Shown: piece by piece, positions 25,165 to 33,153 of the stretch
Position numbering within the stretch: position 1 is the stretch's first letter
Layout: each line of letters opens with the position of its first letter
NCBI RefSeq assembly: GCF_016793825.1
Contig: NZ_JAEULM010000044.1
Span: 62,001 to 126,000, forward strand
Source: Sphingopyxis sp.
GTDB lineage: Bacteria > Pseudomonadota > Alphaproteobacteria > Sphingomonadales > Sphingomonadaceae
Direction of reading: 5' to 3'
DNA length: 64,000 nucleotides
Position numbers and translations under genes: made by a program
Notes under the pieces: model-generated
Told to the model about the DNA's origin: nothing
The model's database searches: none
The model's input: only the letters and a program-made list of their open reading frames with translations

Positions 25165-28100
25165 ATGGCGCGCTTTGCTCTCGCCCTCGCGGCGGCTTTG
25201 TCCTGCTCGACTTCGGTTTGGGCACAGGCGGCGCCCGAGGCTGGCACTCCGGACACGAAATCCCCGAAATGGGACGTCAACGCACCGCCGGGCATGACCA
25301 CGCACAAGGTACCGATCGCGGTCGACGAAGGGAGCTGGATGAACGTCGATGTCGCGCCCGACGGTCGCACGATCGCGTTCGACCTGCTCGGTGACATCTA
25401 CACGATGCCGATCGAGGGAGGCACCCCGACGCGCATCGCGGAAGGCCTCGCCTATGAGCATCAGCCGCGTTTCTCGCCCGACGGGACTCGTATCGCCTTC
25501 GTCTCCGATCGCGGCGGCGGAGACAATATCTGGCTGATGAAGCGCGACGGAAGCGACAAGCGCCAGTTGTCGAAGGAGGAGTTCCGCCTCCTCAACCAGC
25601 CGAGCTGGAGCCCCGACGGGCAGTTCATCGTCGCGAAAAAGCATTTCACGACCGGTCGCTCGCTGGGAACCGGCGAGGTGTGGATGTACCACATCTCGGG
25701 CGGCGCCGGCGTCCCGCTCGTCAAGAAACCGAACGAGCGTCATCAAAAGGAACTGGGCGAACCGACCTTCGCGCCCGACGGCAAGGGTGTCTATTATACC
25801 CGCAACGTCACGCCGGGGCCGATTTTCGAATATGCACAGGACAGCAACACCGACCTGTTTCACATCGAACGCTATGACCTGAACAATGGCGAGGTCACCA
25901 CGGTCGCTTCGGGGGCCGGCGGCGCGGTGCGACCTTCGCCCTCGCCTGACGGAAAGAAGCTTGCGTACGTGAGGCGCGAGGGCACGCAGTCCAAGCTGTA
26001 TGTCAAGGATCTCGCGTCGGGCACGGACAGGAAGGTTTATGACGCCCTCGACCAGGATGTGCAGGAAACCTGGGCCGTGACCGGCGTCTACCCGAACATG
26101 AGCTGGACTCCCGACAGCCGCGAGATCGTCTTCTGGGCGGGCGGAAAGCTTCGCCGGGTCGGTGCCGATGGCGGTGCGGCACGGATCATTCCCTTCAGCG
26201 TGAACGACGATCGGGTGGTCATCGATGCGACCCATCCGACCGTGGAGGTTGCGCCCGACAGCTTTGACACGAAGATGCCGCGCTGGGCCGAAGTGTCGCC
26301 TGACGGCCGCAGCGTCGTCTTCGAAACGCTCGGCAAACTATGGCTCAAGCCGGCAACGGGCGGCGTTGCACGGCGGCTGACCACCGCGAAGGACGACGGG
26401 TTCGAGCTGTGGCCAAGCTGGTCGCGCGACGGCAAGCAGATCGTTTTCGTTCGCTGGACCGACGCCGGGCTCGGCGAAATTCATATCGTCGGCGGCGGTG
26501 GCGGCGCTTCGCGCAAGCTGACCGCCACGCCCGGCCACTATGCCGAGCCGCGCTTTTCCCCCGACGGCAGGATTGTCGCATTTGAAAAGCGCGCGGGCGG
26601 TGGATTGCGGTCCGAACGCTGGGGCGAAAATCCCGGAATCTACCGCGTCGCGGCGACGGGCGGCCCTGCCGAGCGGGTAAGCGACAATGGCGCCAAGCCG
26701 CAGTTCGGCGCGACAAGCGATCGCGTTTTCATGATCGCGGCCGCCGATGGCAAGAACCAGCTCGTCAGCACCGATCTTCAGGGTCAGGACAGGCGCGTCC
26801 ATGCGAGCGGCGAACTGGTCAGCGACTATGAAGTGTCGCCTGACGGCCGCACGCTTGCTTTCCGCCAGAATTACGACGCCTATGTCACGCCGTTGATGCC
26901 GGGCGGTCAGGATGTGTCGCTGTCGATGTCCGGCGGCGCGATGCCGGTTACCCGCGTCAGCGATAGCGGTGCCGACTATATGCACTGGTCGGACGGTGGG
27001 AAACGGCTTCATTGGACGCGCGGCCCCACCCTGTTCAGCGCCGATCTCGGACAATTCTTTGCCTCCGCTCCCGCAGGCGACGGCAAACCCGCAAAATTCA
27101 GCCCGCCGACGAGCGGGGTTTCGCTATCGATGCCCCAGTCGGCCGCGAAGCATAAAGGCATCGTCGTCGTCACGGGCGCGAAGATCGTCACCATGGCAGA
27201 TGGCGATGGCGGTATTATCGAGAATGGCGCGATCCTGATCGACGGCGATCGGATCACGGCGGTCGGTCCCGCCGGCGCGATCACGGTTCCGGCAGGCGCC
27301 GTAACGATCGACGCGACCGGCAAGACGATCGTTCCGGGCTTCGTCGACGCGCACGCGCACGGTCCGCACGGTGACGACGAACTCGTTCCGCAGCAAAACT
27401 GGTCGGAAATCGTCAACCTCGCGATGGGCACGACGACGAGCCACAATCCCTCCTCGCGCGCGTCCGAAATCTTCGTGTCGTCCGAGATGCAGCGTGCAGG
27501 ACTGATCCTCGCACCCCGCATCTTCTCGACCGGCGAGGTGATCTATGGCGCGAAGGCCGCGGGCATCTATGCCGAGATCGACGGCTATGAAGACGCGCTT
27601 GCACATGTCCGCCGCCTGAAGGCGCAGGGTGCGCACAGCGTGAAGAATTACAACCAGCCACGACGCGAACAGCGCCAGATGATCGTGCGCGCCGCGCAGG
27701 AAGAAGGCATGGAAGTCGTGCCCGAGGGCGGATCGCTCTACACGATGGACCTGACGCTGATCCAGGATGGCAATTCGACGGTCGAGCACAACATCCCGCT
27801 CCACACCTTCTACAAGGATCTGGTCCAGCTTTGGGGGCAGACCAAGACCAATTATACGCCGACCCTCGTCGTTACTTATGGCGGACCGGCGGGCGATCCC
27901 TACTGGCGGGCCCATAGCAATGTCTGGGAGCAACCGATCCTGTCGCGTCACGCACCACCGGTCGAACTGGCCGCCAACAACAAGCGCCGCGTGATCGCGC
28001 CCGAAAGCGACTATGTCGACGACGACAATGCTCGCGAGGCCAAAAAGATTGCCGATACCGGACGCATGGTGTCGATCGGTGCGCACGGACAGCAGGCGGG

Positions 28101-28407
28101 GCTCGGCGCGCATTGGGAGATATGGTCCTTCGTTCGCGGGGGGTGGAGCAATATCGATGCGCTCCGCGCGGCCACGATCATGCCGGCCACGTCGCTGGGC
28201 TATGCGAAGGATGTCGGATCTCTCGAGGCAGGCAAGCTTGCGGATCTGCTCATTCTCGATGCCGATCCGACGCAGGACATCCGAAACACCGAGAAGATCC
28301 ATCGCGTCATGCTGGGCGGACGACTCTATGACCCGCTGACGATGAACGAGGTCGAGACGGGCAATCGCAAGCGCCAGCCCTATTGGTGGGAAACCGACAA
28401 GCCCTGA
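25165..28407 (+). CDS. Exported TolB/PD40 beta-propeller fused to an amidohydrolase
   Basis: A 1080-residue protein with a signal peptide (about residues 1-21, ending SVWAQA). Residues about 50-640 hold repeated PD40/TolB blades: PDGRTIAFDLLGDIYTM, FSPDGTRIAFVSDRGG, SWSRDGKQIVFVRW. From about residue 660 an amidohydrolase domain follows, with HAH metal ligands near 730 (PGFVDAHAHGPHG), HNIPLHTFY, a further His in SIGAHGQQAG and the closing SLEAGKLADLLILDADP. Such proteins are probably periplasmic and act on cyclic amides or peptides; the substrate is unknown. AGGGGATAA precedes the ATG. Confidence 0.93.
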   Translation: MARFALALAAALSCSTSVWAQAAPEAGTPDTKSPKWDVNAPPGMTTHKVPIAVDEGSWMNVDVAPDGRTIAFDLLGDIYTMPIEGGTPTRIAEGLAYEHQPRFSPDGTRIAFVSDRGGGDNIWLMKRDGSDKRQLSKEEFRLLNQPSWSPDGQFIVAKKHFTTGRSLGTGEVWMYHISGGAGVPLVKKPNERHQKELGEPTFAPDGKGVYYTRNVTPGPIFEYAQDSNTDLFHIERYDLNNGEVTTVASGAGGAVRPSPSPDGKKLAYVRREGTQSKLYVKDLASGTDRKVYDALDQDVQETWAVTGVYPNMSWTPDSREIVFWAGGKLRRVGADGGAARIIPFSVNDDRVVIDATHPTVEVAPDSFDTKMPRWAEVSPDGRSVVFETLGKLWLKPATGGVARRLTTAKDDGFELWPSWSRDGKQIVFVRWTDAGLGEIHIVGGGGGASRKLTATPGHYAEPRFSPDGRIVAFEKRAGGGLRSERWGENPGIYRVAATGGPAERVSDNGAKPQFGATSDRVFMIAAADGKNQLVSTDLQGQDRRVHASGELVSDYEVSPDGRTLAFRQNYDAYVTPLMPGGQDVSLSMSGGAMPVTRVSDSGADYMHWSDGGKRLHWTRGPTLFSADLGQFFASAPAGDGKPAKFSPPTSGVSLSMPQSAAKHKGIVVVTGAKIVTMADGDGGIIENGAILIDGDRITAVGPAGAITVPAGAVTIDATGKTIVPGFVDAHAHGPHGDDELVPQQNWSEIVNLAMGTTTSHNPSSRASEIFVSSEMQRAGLILAPRIFSTGEVIYGAKAAGIYAEIDGYEDALAHVRRLKAQGAHSVKNYNQPRREQRQMIVRAAQEEGMEVVPEGGSLYTMDLTLIQDGNSTVEHNIPLHTFYKDLVQLWGQTKTNYTPTLVVTYGGPAGDPYWRAHSNVWEQPILSRHAPPVELAANNKRRVIAPESDYVDDDNAREAKKIADTGRMVSIGAHGQQAGLGAHWEIWSFVRGGWSNIDALRAATIMPATSLGYAKDVGSLEAGKLADLLILDADPTQDIRNTEKIHRVMLGGRLYDPLTMNEVETGNRKRQPYWWETDKP

Positions 28408-28498
28408 TAAATGGTCCACAATGGCGGCGGGTCGCGAATTTGTGACGAGAGGGTTGCAAGTCTCGCGAGCCACCGCTAGGGGCGTCTCCTCTCAGCGA

Positions 28499-28588
28499 GG
28501 AGAGTTGGCTGAGTGGTCGAAAGCGTCGCACTCGAAATGCGAAGTGCCGGCAACGGTACCGAGGGTTCGAATCCCTCACTCTCCTCCA
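28499..28588 (+). tRNA. tRNA-Ser (anticodon CGA)
   Basis: A 90-nt class II tRNA. Acceptor stem GGAGAGT pairs with ACTCTCC. The anticodon loop CTCGAAA gives CGA, which reads UCG. It has a long variable arm and T loop GGTTCGAATCC. CCA is encoded at 28586-28588. The discriminator base is T (28585) where serine tRNAs usually have G, as does the other tRNA-Ser in this window. Confidence 0.95.
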
Positions 28589-28938
28589 TTTTCTTTCTGT
28601 AGCGACCTGAAAAAGCCGGTGTTTCGACCCGCTGGCTGTCTTCGCCGCCGGTACCGCTCACGACGCCTTCGCCTTGTCGCCGTCTCGTTAATCCGGGCCG
28701 CTCGTTCCACACGCCCCGGCAGGTATGCTTCGTACGCGCGGCTGCGTTCCGATTACGATCGGTAAAATGGTGGGCAATGCATCATGATCGTCACGGCTGC
28801 GAACTGACCGATGCAACCAACGATGTTCGCATCGCCGGCCTTTGTCTTCTCCATCACCCGCGCGCTGTCTCACAACGGGACAAGTTGTGGTTTCCCGTCT
28901 TCGAGACTTAACAAAACTTTGCTTATCTTAACTTTGGC

Positions 28939-28953
28939 TGGCAAGGGCCGAGC
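28939..28953 (+). promoter_or_regulatory. Sigma-54-like -24/-12 element (tentative)
   Basis: TGGCAAGGGCCGAGC has the invariant GG-N10-GC spacing of RpoN promoters and a good -24 half (TGGCA), but a poor -12 half (GAGC rather than TTGC). It lies 62 bases before the ATG of the PEP-CTERM gene. PEP-CTERM genes are often controlled by RpoN with PrsR-type activators, which is why it is worth recording. Confidence 0.3.
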
Positions 28954-28986
28954 CTCGAATCATTCCTCCAATTCGGTTGAATCTGG

Positions 28987-29000
28987 GATGATCGATCATC
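28987..29000. promoter_or_regulatory. Perfect 14-bp palindrome GATGATCGATCATC
   Basis: GATGATCGATCATC is self-complementary over all 14 bases. It ends 14 bases before the ATG and just ahead of the GGGGGAA ribosome-binding site (from about 29003) of the PEP-CTERM gene. It could be an operator or a short hairpin that affects translation. No matching copy was noticed elsewhere in the window. Confidence 0.45.
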
Positions 29001-29014
29001 ATGGGGGAATTTAC

Positions 29015-29668
29015 ATGCTACGCTCGTTCGCAACGGCAACCTTGTTGCTGCTCACTACCACCACCGCGCACGCCGCGTCGTACGTGCAGGCGAATTTTTC
29101 CGCGGGGATTCACAACGGCGATGCCAACGTCAAGGATCCGCTGCGCAATCCCTATTTTCAGGGGCAGCAGTTCACCGGAAACTTCGTCTATGATGCCGAC
29201 CTTGTTCCCACGAGTTCCCCGCCGAACTTCCAGAACGTCATGTTCAGCAGCATAGCCGATATCGCGAACATTCCGGCGGCCGACGCCTTCAAGTTCAATT
29301 TCGGCGATATCACGTTTACGTTGGCTGACGATCCGAATGCGATGATCCAGTACAACAAGGGCAAGTTCAACGGCTTCTTCTTTAACACGACCTTTAACTT
29401 CGAGGGCGCGAACTATCTGTTCCAGCTCAACGGCGGCACGCTTACGGTCGTTTCGGAAGCCAATCCCTATGGGTCGCCCGTCATGAGCGGCTATGTCAAC
29501 ATCGGGAATGGCAACCTGACCAATGTCACGCCCTACTCGGTTCCGGGTCCGGTCAATGGTGCGGTCCCCGAGCCTGCGACCTGGGCGATGATGCTGATGG
29601 GTTTTGGGCTTGTTGGCGGCGCCATGCGGACTCGTCGGCGCACAACGGTGAAGTTCAAGTTCGCCTGA
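29015..29668 (+). CDS. PEPxxWA-CTERM sorting domain protein
   Basis: A 217-residue exported protein. It has a signal peptide (about residues 1-23, ATLLLLTTTTAHAA), a beta-rich body with many Asn and Phe residues, and the sorting tail PEPATWAMMLMGFGLVGG followed by MRTRRR. This tail is a transmembrane helix between a PEP motif and an Arg cluster, processed by an exosortase (EpsH/XrtA type) in organisms that make exopolysaccharide. The PEPxxWA form is common in sphingomonads. No exosortase gene is in the window. The start is supported by GGGGGAA 6 bases upstream; the mature function is unknown. Confidence 0.92.
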   Translation: MLRSFATATLLLLTTTTAHAASYVQANFSAGIHNGDANVKDPLRNPYFQGQQFTGNFVYDADLVPTSSPPNFQNVMFSSIADIANIPAADAFKFNFGDITFTLADDPNAMIQYNKGKFNGFFFNTTFNFEGANYLFQLNGGTLTVVSEANPYGSPVMSGYVNIGNGNLTNVTPYSVPGPVNGAVPEPATWAMMLMGFGLVGGAMRTRRRTTVKFKFA

Positions 29669-29695
29669 TTTTCGAAGACCCGACAATCCATATCC

Positions 29696-29733
29696 AAAGC
29701 CCGGGCGCGTCACCATCGACGCGCCCGGGCTTT
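29696..29733. terminator. Bidirectional rho-independent terminator
   Basis: A 16-bp perfect stem: AAAGCCCGGGCGCGTC (29696-29711), loop ACCATC, then GACGCGCCCGGGCTTT (29718-29733). It carries a short T tract at the 3' side on both strands and sits between the convergent PEP-CTERM and Yip1-family genes, so it can serve both. Confidence 0.88.
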
Positions 29734-29848
29734 GATCATTCCAAGACCGCGTCCGGGTACCCCCGACCTGACGGATACGGGGTCCGTGGCAGCGGCGTTG
29801 CTTGGGCAACCGCCCCGGCATCGCGCCGGGGCAGCCGGACAACGGATA

Positions 29849-30478
29849 TTATCCCCGTATGGTAAGCAGCGAAGGGGCGGCCAGCGCGCCGACCACCATG
29901 CCGGCGATGACGAACAGCACGATCGCGACGATCACCACGACGACCGTGTAGCCGAGCGCCTTGTCCTGCGGCACTTTCATCAGCACCGGCAAGCCCAGAT
30001 AGAGAAGATAGAGGCCATACAAACCGATCAGCGCACCGATCAGGCTCAGTGCGGGAATCAGCCCGAAAATGCCGGCTACCCATCCTGCGGTGCCGGAATA
30101 GGCCGCAACCTTCAGCGCCTGAATCTGGTCCTTTTGTCCGCCGAAATTCGGCGCAAGGGCGTCGATGACGAGGGCCAGCAGAAACACGGTCACAAGCGCC
30201 AGCCCGTAACCCAGAACGGCGGATACCAGCGCCCCCATCAACGGTGGATGGTAGGTCACGCTGAAGACGGTAATGCCGAAGACCTGCCCGCCGATGAACT
30301 GGGCGATCGGACCGATTGCGGCAAGAAGCAGGACATAGGGAATATAGATCGACTGCGTCGTCGCCGGCTCGGCCGCGATGACCGGCCACGTCTCTTTGGG
30401 TTTGAACAGGATGTCTTTCGCCCGTTGGACTATGCCCGCGGCGACGGGCGGCAGATTGTTTGAAGGTGCGTCGGTCAT
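29849..30478 (-). CDS. Yip1-family inner-membrane protein
   Basis: A 209-residue protein. A short cytoplasmic N terminus (GIVQRAKDILFKPKETWPVIA) precedes five or so hydrophobic helices, including YIPYVLLLAAIGPIAQFIGG, LVSAVLGYGLALVTVFLLAL and TVVVVIVAIVLFVIAGMVVG. The pattern fits the bacterial Yip1 domain (PF04893). Its role is unknown. The start ATG 30478 has GGGGAG 9 bases upstream. Single gene, divergent from hspQ. Confidence 0.85.
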   Translation of the reverse strand: MTDAPSNNLPPVAAGIVQRAKDILFKPKETWPVIAAEPATTQSIYIPYVLLLAAIGPIAQFIGGQVFGITVFSVTYHPPLMGALVSAVLGYGLALVTVFLLALVIDALAPNFGGQKDQIQALKVAAYSGTAGWVAGIFGLIPALSLIGALIGLYGLYLLYLGLPVLMKVPQDKALGYTVVVVIVAIVLFVIAGMVVGALAAPSLLTIRG

Positions 30479-30616
30479 GAAATGCGTCTCCCCTGGATCA
30501 AGGCGGGCCCGCCAATGCAAGTAGCCGCGGGCAAGCTAACCCCGTCGGCGAACGCTTCTGTAACCATGATCACACCCGGGATTCGGGTGGCCGCGGTCGG
30601 GTGTGAATGTAACGGA

Positions 30617-30642
30617 CTTGAAACGGGCGTAAATAGCCATAG
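30617..30642 (+). promoter_or_regulatory. RpoH (sigma-32) heat-shock promoter of hspQ
   Basis: CTTGAAA at 30617-30623 and CCATAG at 30637-30642 are separated by 13 bases, close to the RpoH consensus CTTGAA-N13-17-CCATNT. Transcription would start near 30649-30650, only 2-3 bases before the hspQ ATG at 30652, so the message would be almost leaderless. This fits the lack of a ribosome-binding site. Confidence 0.65.
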
Positions 30643-30651
30643 ATTGACGAT

Positions 30652-31038
30652 ATGACGCCAAAAACCTCTCCCAGTTTCAAGGATTCGATCCCGCCGCACG
30701 TCGCGGCACCGCTGATCGAGCGCGCGCGTTTTGCGCCGGGCGACATCGTCCGCCACCGAATGTTCGATTTTCGCGGCGTGGTTTTCGACGTCGACCCCGT
30801 CTTTGCGAACAGCGAAGAATGGTATGAAGCAATCCCGGCCGACATCCGCCCGGCGAAGGAGCAGCCCTATTACCATCTGCTCGCCGAAAACGAGGATTCG
30901 TCGTACATCGCCTACGTCAGCCAGCAGAATCTGGTAAGCGATGCCGAGCATGGCCCCGTCGACCATCCACAGATCGACGCGATGTTCGACGGGATGGTGA
31001 AAGGCCGTTACCGCGTCCGTTCAATCCACCGTCACTGA
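30652..31038 (+). CDS. hspQ: Heat-shock protein HspQ (YccV-like, hemimethylated DNA-binding fold)
   Basis: A 128-residue protein of the HspQ/YccV family: RFAPGDIVRHRMFDFRGVVFDVDPVF, WYHxV-equivalent PYYHLLAENEDSSYIAYVSQQNL, and a helix IDAMFDGMVKGRYR. HspQ acts as a specificity factor for Lon protease in enteric bacteria and was also described as promoting DnaA turnover. It is about 20 residues longer than the Escherichia coli protein at the N terminus. It is convergent with the ABC permease gene (3-bp gap). The heat-shock promoter just upstream supports the identity. Confidence 0.92.
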   Translation: MTPKTSPSFKDSIPPHVAAPLIERARFAPGDIVRHRMFDFRGVVFDVDPVFANSEEWYEAIPADIRPAKEQPYYHLLAENEDSSYIAYVSQQNLVSDAEHGPVDHPQIDAMFDGMVKGRYRVRSIHRH

Positions 31039-31041
31039 CGA

Positions 31042-31914
31042 TCAGGCTTTCAATTTCCACCCCGACGCGAGCAGGCGATAGGTGACGATGCCCAGAATGG
31101 CATTCATCGCGATCAGGAACAATGCGGCGATCAGAACCGGACTGTCGATCGTCGAATCGACCGTTCCGATGAAGCCGTAGCGAAACCCCATGATGGCGTA
31201 ATAAACCGGGTTCGCATGCGCGACCGCCTGAAACCACGGCGCCAGCCGGTCGATCGAATAGAAGGTGCCCGAAAGCAGAGCGAGCGGCGTCACGACGAAA
31301 TTGGTCACCGCCGCGGCATGATCGAACTTTTCAGCCCATACCGACGTGATGAGGCCAAGGAAGCCGAGCATCATGGCGCCGAGGATGCCGAACAGGGCGA
31401 CGGCCCACAGATGATCCGGGGCGACATGGACGCCGGGCCAGAACAGCATGGCAAGCCACAGCGCGCTTCCGACGAGGACGGCCCTGGTGATCGCGGCGCC
31501 GATCAGTGCGATGATCAGTTCGCCCACAGCCAGCGGCGGCATCAGGTAATCGACGATGGTGCCCTGAATCTTGCCGACGAGCAGCGAAAAGCTCGAATTG
31601 GCGAAGCTGTTCTGCAACATGGCCATCATGATCAGCCCCGGGGCGATGAAATCGGCGAACGGCACGCCGATGACCGTGCGCCCCGCGCCGCCGAGCGCGA
31701 CGGTGAATATCACCAGGAAAAGGAGCGTCGTGATGGCCGGCGCCCAGATTGTTTGGAGCTGCACCTTGAAAAAGCGTCGCACCTCCTTGACATATAGGGC
31801 CTGAAGGCCGGGCACGTTCAGTGCGCGGATTTGCGGAACGCCGGGTTCGGCAAATGCCGGAGCAACTGCGGAATTTGCCGAGTCGGGGTACGAAATTTGG
31901 GGCTGGTCGTTCAT
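31042..31914 (-). CDS. ABC-2 type transporter permease
   Basis: A 290-residue membrane protein with a cytoplasmic N-terminal tail (Pro/Ala-rich) and six predicted helices, including TIWAPAITTLLFLVIFTVAL, LIIALIGAAITRAVLVGSAL and the final PVLIAALFLIAMNAILGIV. Typical ABC-2 features are GxIAPGLIMMAMLQNSF and PLALLSGTFYSID near the last helices. Relatives export polysaccharide, drugs or lipids with a separate ATPase. No ATPase gene lies next to it, which is unusual. The ATG at 31914 was chosen over a longer upstream frame that would run into the gcrA promoter. Confidence 0.9.
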   Translation of the reverse strand: MNDQPQISYPDSANSAVAPAFAEPGVPQIRALNVPGLQALYVKEVRRFFKVQLQTIWAPAITTLLFLVIFTVALGGAGRTVIGVPFADFIAPGLIMMAMLQNSFANSSFSLLVGKIQGTIVDYLMPPLAVGELIIALIGAAITRAVLVGSALWLAMLFWPGVHVAPDHLWAVALFGILGAMMLGFLGLITSVWAEKFDHAAAVTNFVVTPLALLSGTFYSIDRLAPWFQAVAHANPVYYAIMGFRYGFIGTVDSTIDSPVLIAALFLIAMNAILGIVTYRLLASGWKLKA

Positions 31915-32023
31915 GGCGTTCTCGCCTATCGCCTCCCCGATCTTACCGCAAGCTGGGCAGTCGTTACGCGGTTCTTTCGGGATCGCCGGGCCGCCCGCTG
32001 CGTGAATGATGAGGAATGAAATA

Positions 32024-32707
32024 ATGTCATGGACCGATGAGCGCATCGAACAATTGCGCAGCATGTGGGAAAAGGGCCTGACCGCAAGCCAGATCGCCGA
32101 TGAACTGGGCGGCGTCAGCCGCAACGCGGTGATTGGCAAGGCGCATCGCCTGGGTCTGAAATCGCGGCCGTCGCCGGTGAAGGCGACCGACAAGGTCTCC
32201 AAGCCGCCAAAGGCGCCCGCCGCACCGAAGCCTGCCTCGCCAATTCAGGCACCGCGTGCTGCTGCCCCCGCCGCACCGCGCCCGATTGCGCCGGCACCGA
32301 AGCCCGATCCGAAGCCGGCTGTGGAACCGTCGAACGAAGACGGGGTCGAAGCCGCGCCGAAGCCCGATGCACCGCGCATCGTGTCGATCGGCCCGGGCGG
32401 CTTTATCCGGCAGGGCCCCGGCGATCAGCAGGCGCCGATCCCGCCCGCGCCGCCGCGCCGCCTGGTCCCCGCAAAGCCCAGCCCCGAGATTGCCGACAAG
32501 ACCAGTCTGCTCGATCTCAACGATCGCATCTGCCGCTGGCCGATGGGGCACCCCGGCGAGCCCGACTTCCACTTTTGTGGTGTCGCGGTGAATCCTGGCT
32601 TTCCTTACTGCGTCGAGCATTGCGGGCGGGCCTATCAGGCCCAGTTGCCGCGCGGCACACGCCGCCCGCCCCCGCCTCCGCCTTTTGGCGGCCCGCGGGT
32701 CCGTTGA
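32024..32707 (+). CDS. gcrA: GcrA cell-cycle regulator
   Basis: A 227-residue protein. The N-terminal DNA-binding domain SWTDERIEQLRSMWEKGLTA, SQIADELGGVSRNAVIGKAH and RLGL is diagnostic of GcrA. A long Pro/Ala-rich linker and a C-terminal sigma-interacting domain (CRWPMGHPGEPDFHFCG, YCVEHCGRAY) follow. GcrA binds promoters with GANTC sites methylated by CcrM and recruits sigma-70 holoenzyme to drive division genes. GAGGA is 8 bases before the ATG. The linker is longer than in Caulobacter GcrA (173 residues). It overlaps the thioesterase gene as TTGA. Confidence 0.97.
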   Translation: MSWTDERIEQLRSMWEKGLTASQIADELGGVSRNAVIGKAHRLGLKSRPSPVKATDKVSKPPKAPAAPKPASPIQAPRAAAPAAPRPIAPAPKPDPKPAVEPSNEDGVEAAPKPDAPRIVSIGPGGFIRQGPGDQQAPIPPAPPRRLVPAKPSPEIADKTSLLDLNDRICRWPMGHPGEPDFHFCGVAVNPGFPYCVEHCGRAYQAQLPRGTRRPPPPPPFGGPRVR

Positions 32708-33099
32708 AGCCCTTCGGGCAGGATTTCCACTTCGCGCGCACGCTTGGCCTTGAGCTGGTCGAGCGTGGCGAGGGTCACTGCGTCATGGCGATCGATGTCG
32801 AGCGTGAGCGGCATTTCAATCCGCAGGGCGCCGCGCATGGCGGCGTCGCTTATTCGCTGGCAGATTCGGCGATGGGCGGTGCGATCACCAGCTTGCTGCC
32901 CGACGGCGAATGGTGCGCGACGCTCGAGATCAAGTTCAACTATCATGTCCGCGTCGTCGAAGGGCGCCTGACCTGCGAAGCCGAGGTGCTTCATCGTGGC
33001 AAGCGCGTCGCCAACATCGACGCGCGGCTTTATCAGGACGGCAAGCTGGTGAGCAGCGCGAACGGCAATTTCGCGATCTTTCCGGCGCCCCAGCAATAG
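32704..33099 (+). CDS. PaaI-family hotdog thioesterase
   Basis: A 131-residue hotdog-fold protein. The catalytic-helix signature NPQGAAHGGVAYSLADSAMG matches PaaI/YdiI acyl-CoA thioesterases, followed by EIKFNYHVRV. The best start is TTG 32704, which overlaps the gcrA stop as TTGA; no ATG exists before the conserved domain in a sensible place. Coupling to gcrA may be accidental co-transcription. The substrate is probably an aryl- or acyl-CoA, not determined. Confidence 0.87.
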   Translation: MKPFGQDFHFARTLGLELVERGEGHCVMAIDVERERHFNPQGAAHGGVAYSLADSAMGGAITSLLPDGEWCATLEIKFNYHVRVVEGRLTCEAEVLHRGKRVANIDARLYQDGKLVSSANGNFAIFPAPQQ

Positions 33100-33104
33100 G
33101 CGGA

Positions 33105-33132
33105 AGGTGCCGGACCCGCAGGTCCGGCACCT
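33105..33132. terminator. Strong hairpin between convergent genes
   Basis: A perfect 12-bp stem AGGTGCCGGACC/GGTCCGGCACCT with a CGCA tetraloop. It lies between the stops of the thioesterase and the outer-membrane barrel gene. There is no T run on either side, so it may stop transcription with Rho or protect mRNA ends. Confidence 0.65.
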
Positions 33133-33153
33133 CCCTTCCCGCGTTCCAGGAGG

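Larger units (their letters stand above)
28589..29014. other. Long intergenic region between tRNA-Ser and the PEP-CTERM gene
   Basis: The only stretch over 300 bases without a gene. A T-rich patch (28590-28600) follows the tRNA and may help end its transcript. The rest is less GC-rich than the neighbouring coding DNA, especially 28905-28945 (TTAACAAAACTTTGCTTATC). It holds a GG-N10-GC sigma-54-like element (28939-28953) and a perfect 14-bp palindrome (28987-29000) ahead of the next gene. An open frame from 28811 into the PEP-CTERM gene exists but has no signal-peptide or ribosome-binding support. Confidence 0.7.

Noticed and set aside
27124-28473. A 449-codon minus-strand frame opposite the amidohydrolase
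   Set aside because: It is antisense to conserved metal-binding motifs and has no domain or ribosome-binding site.
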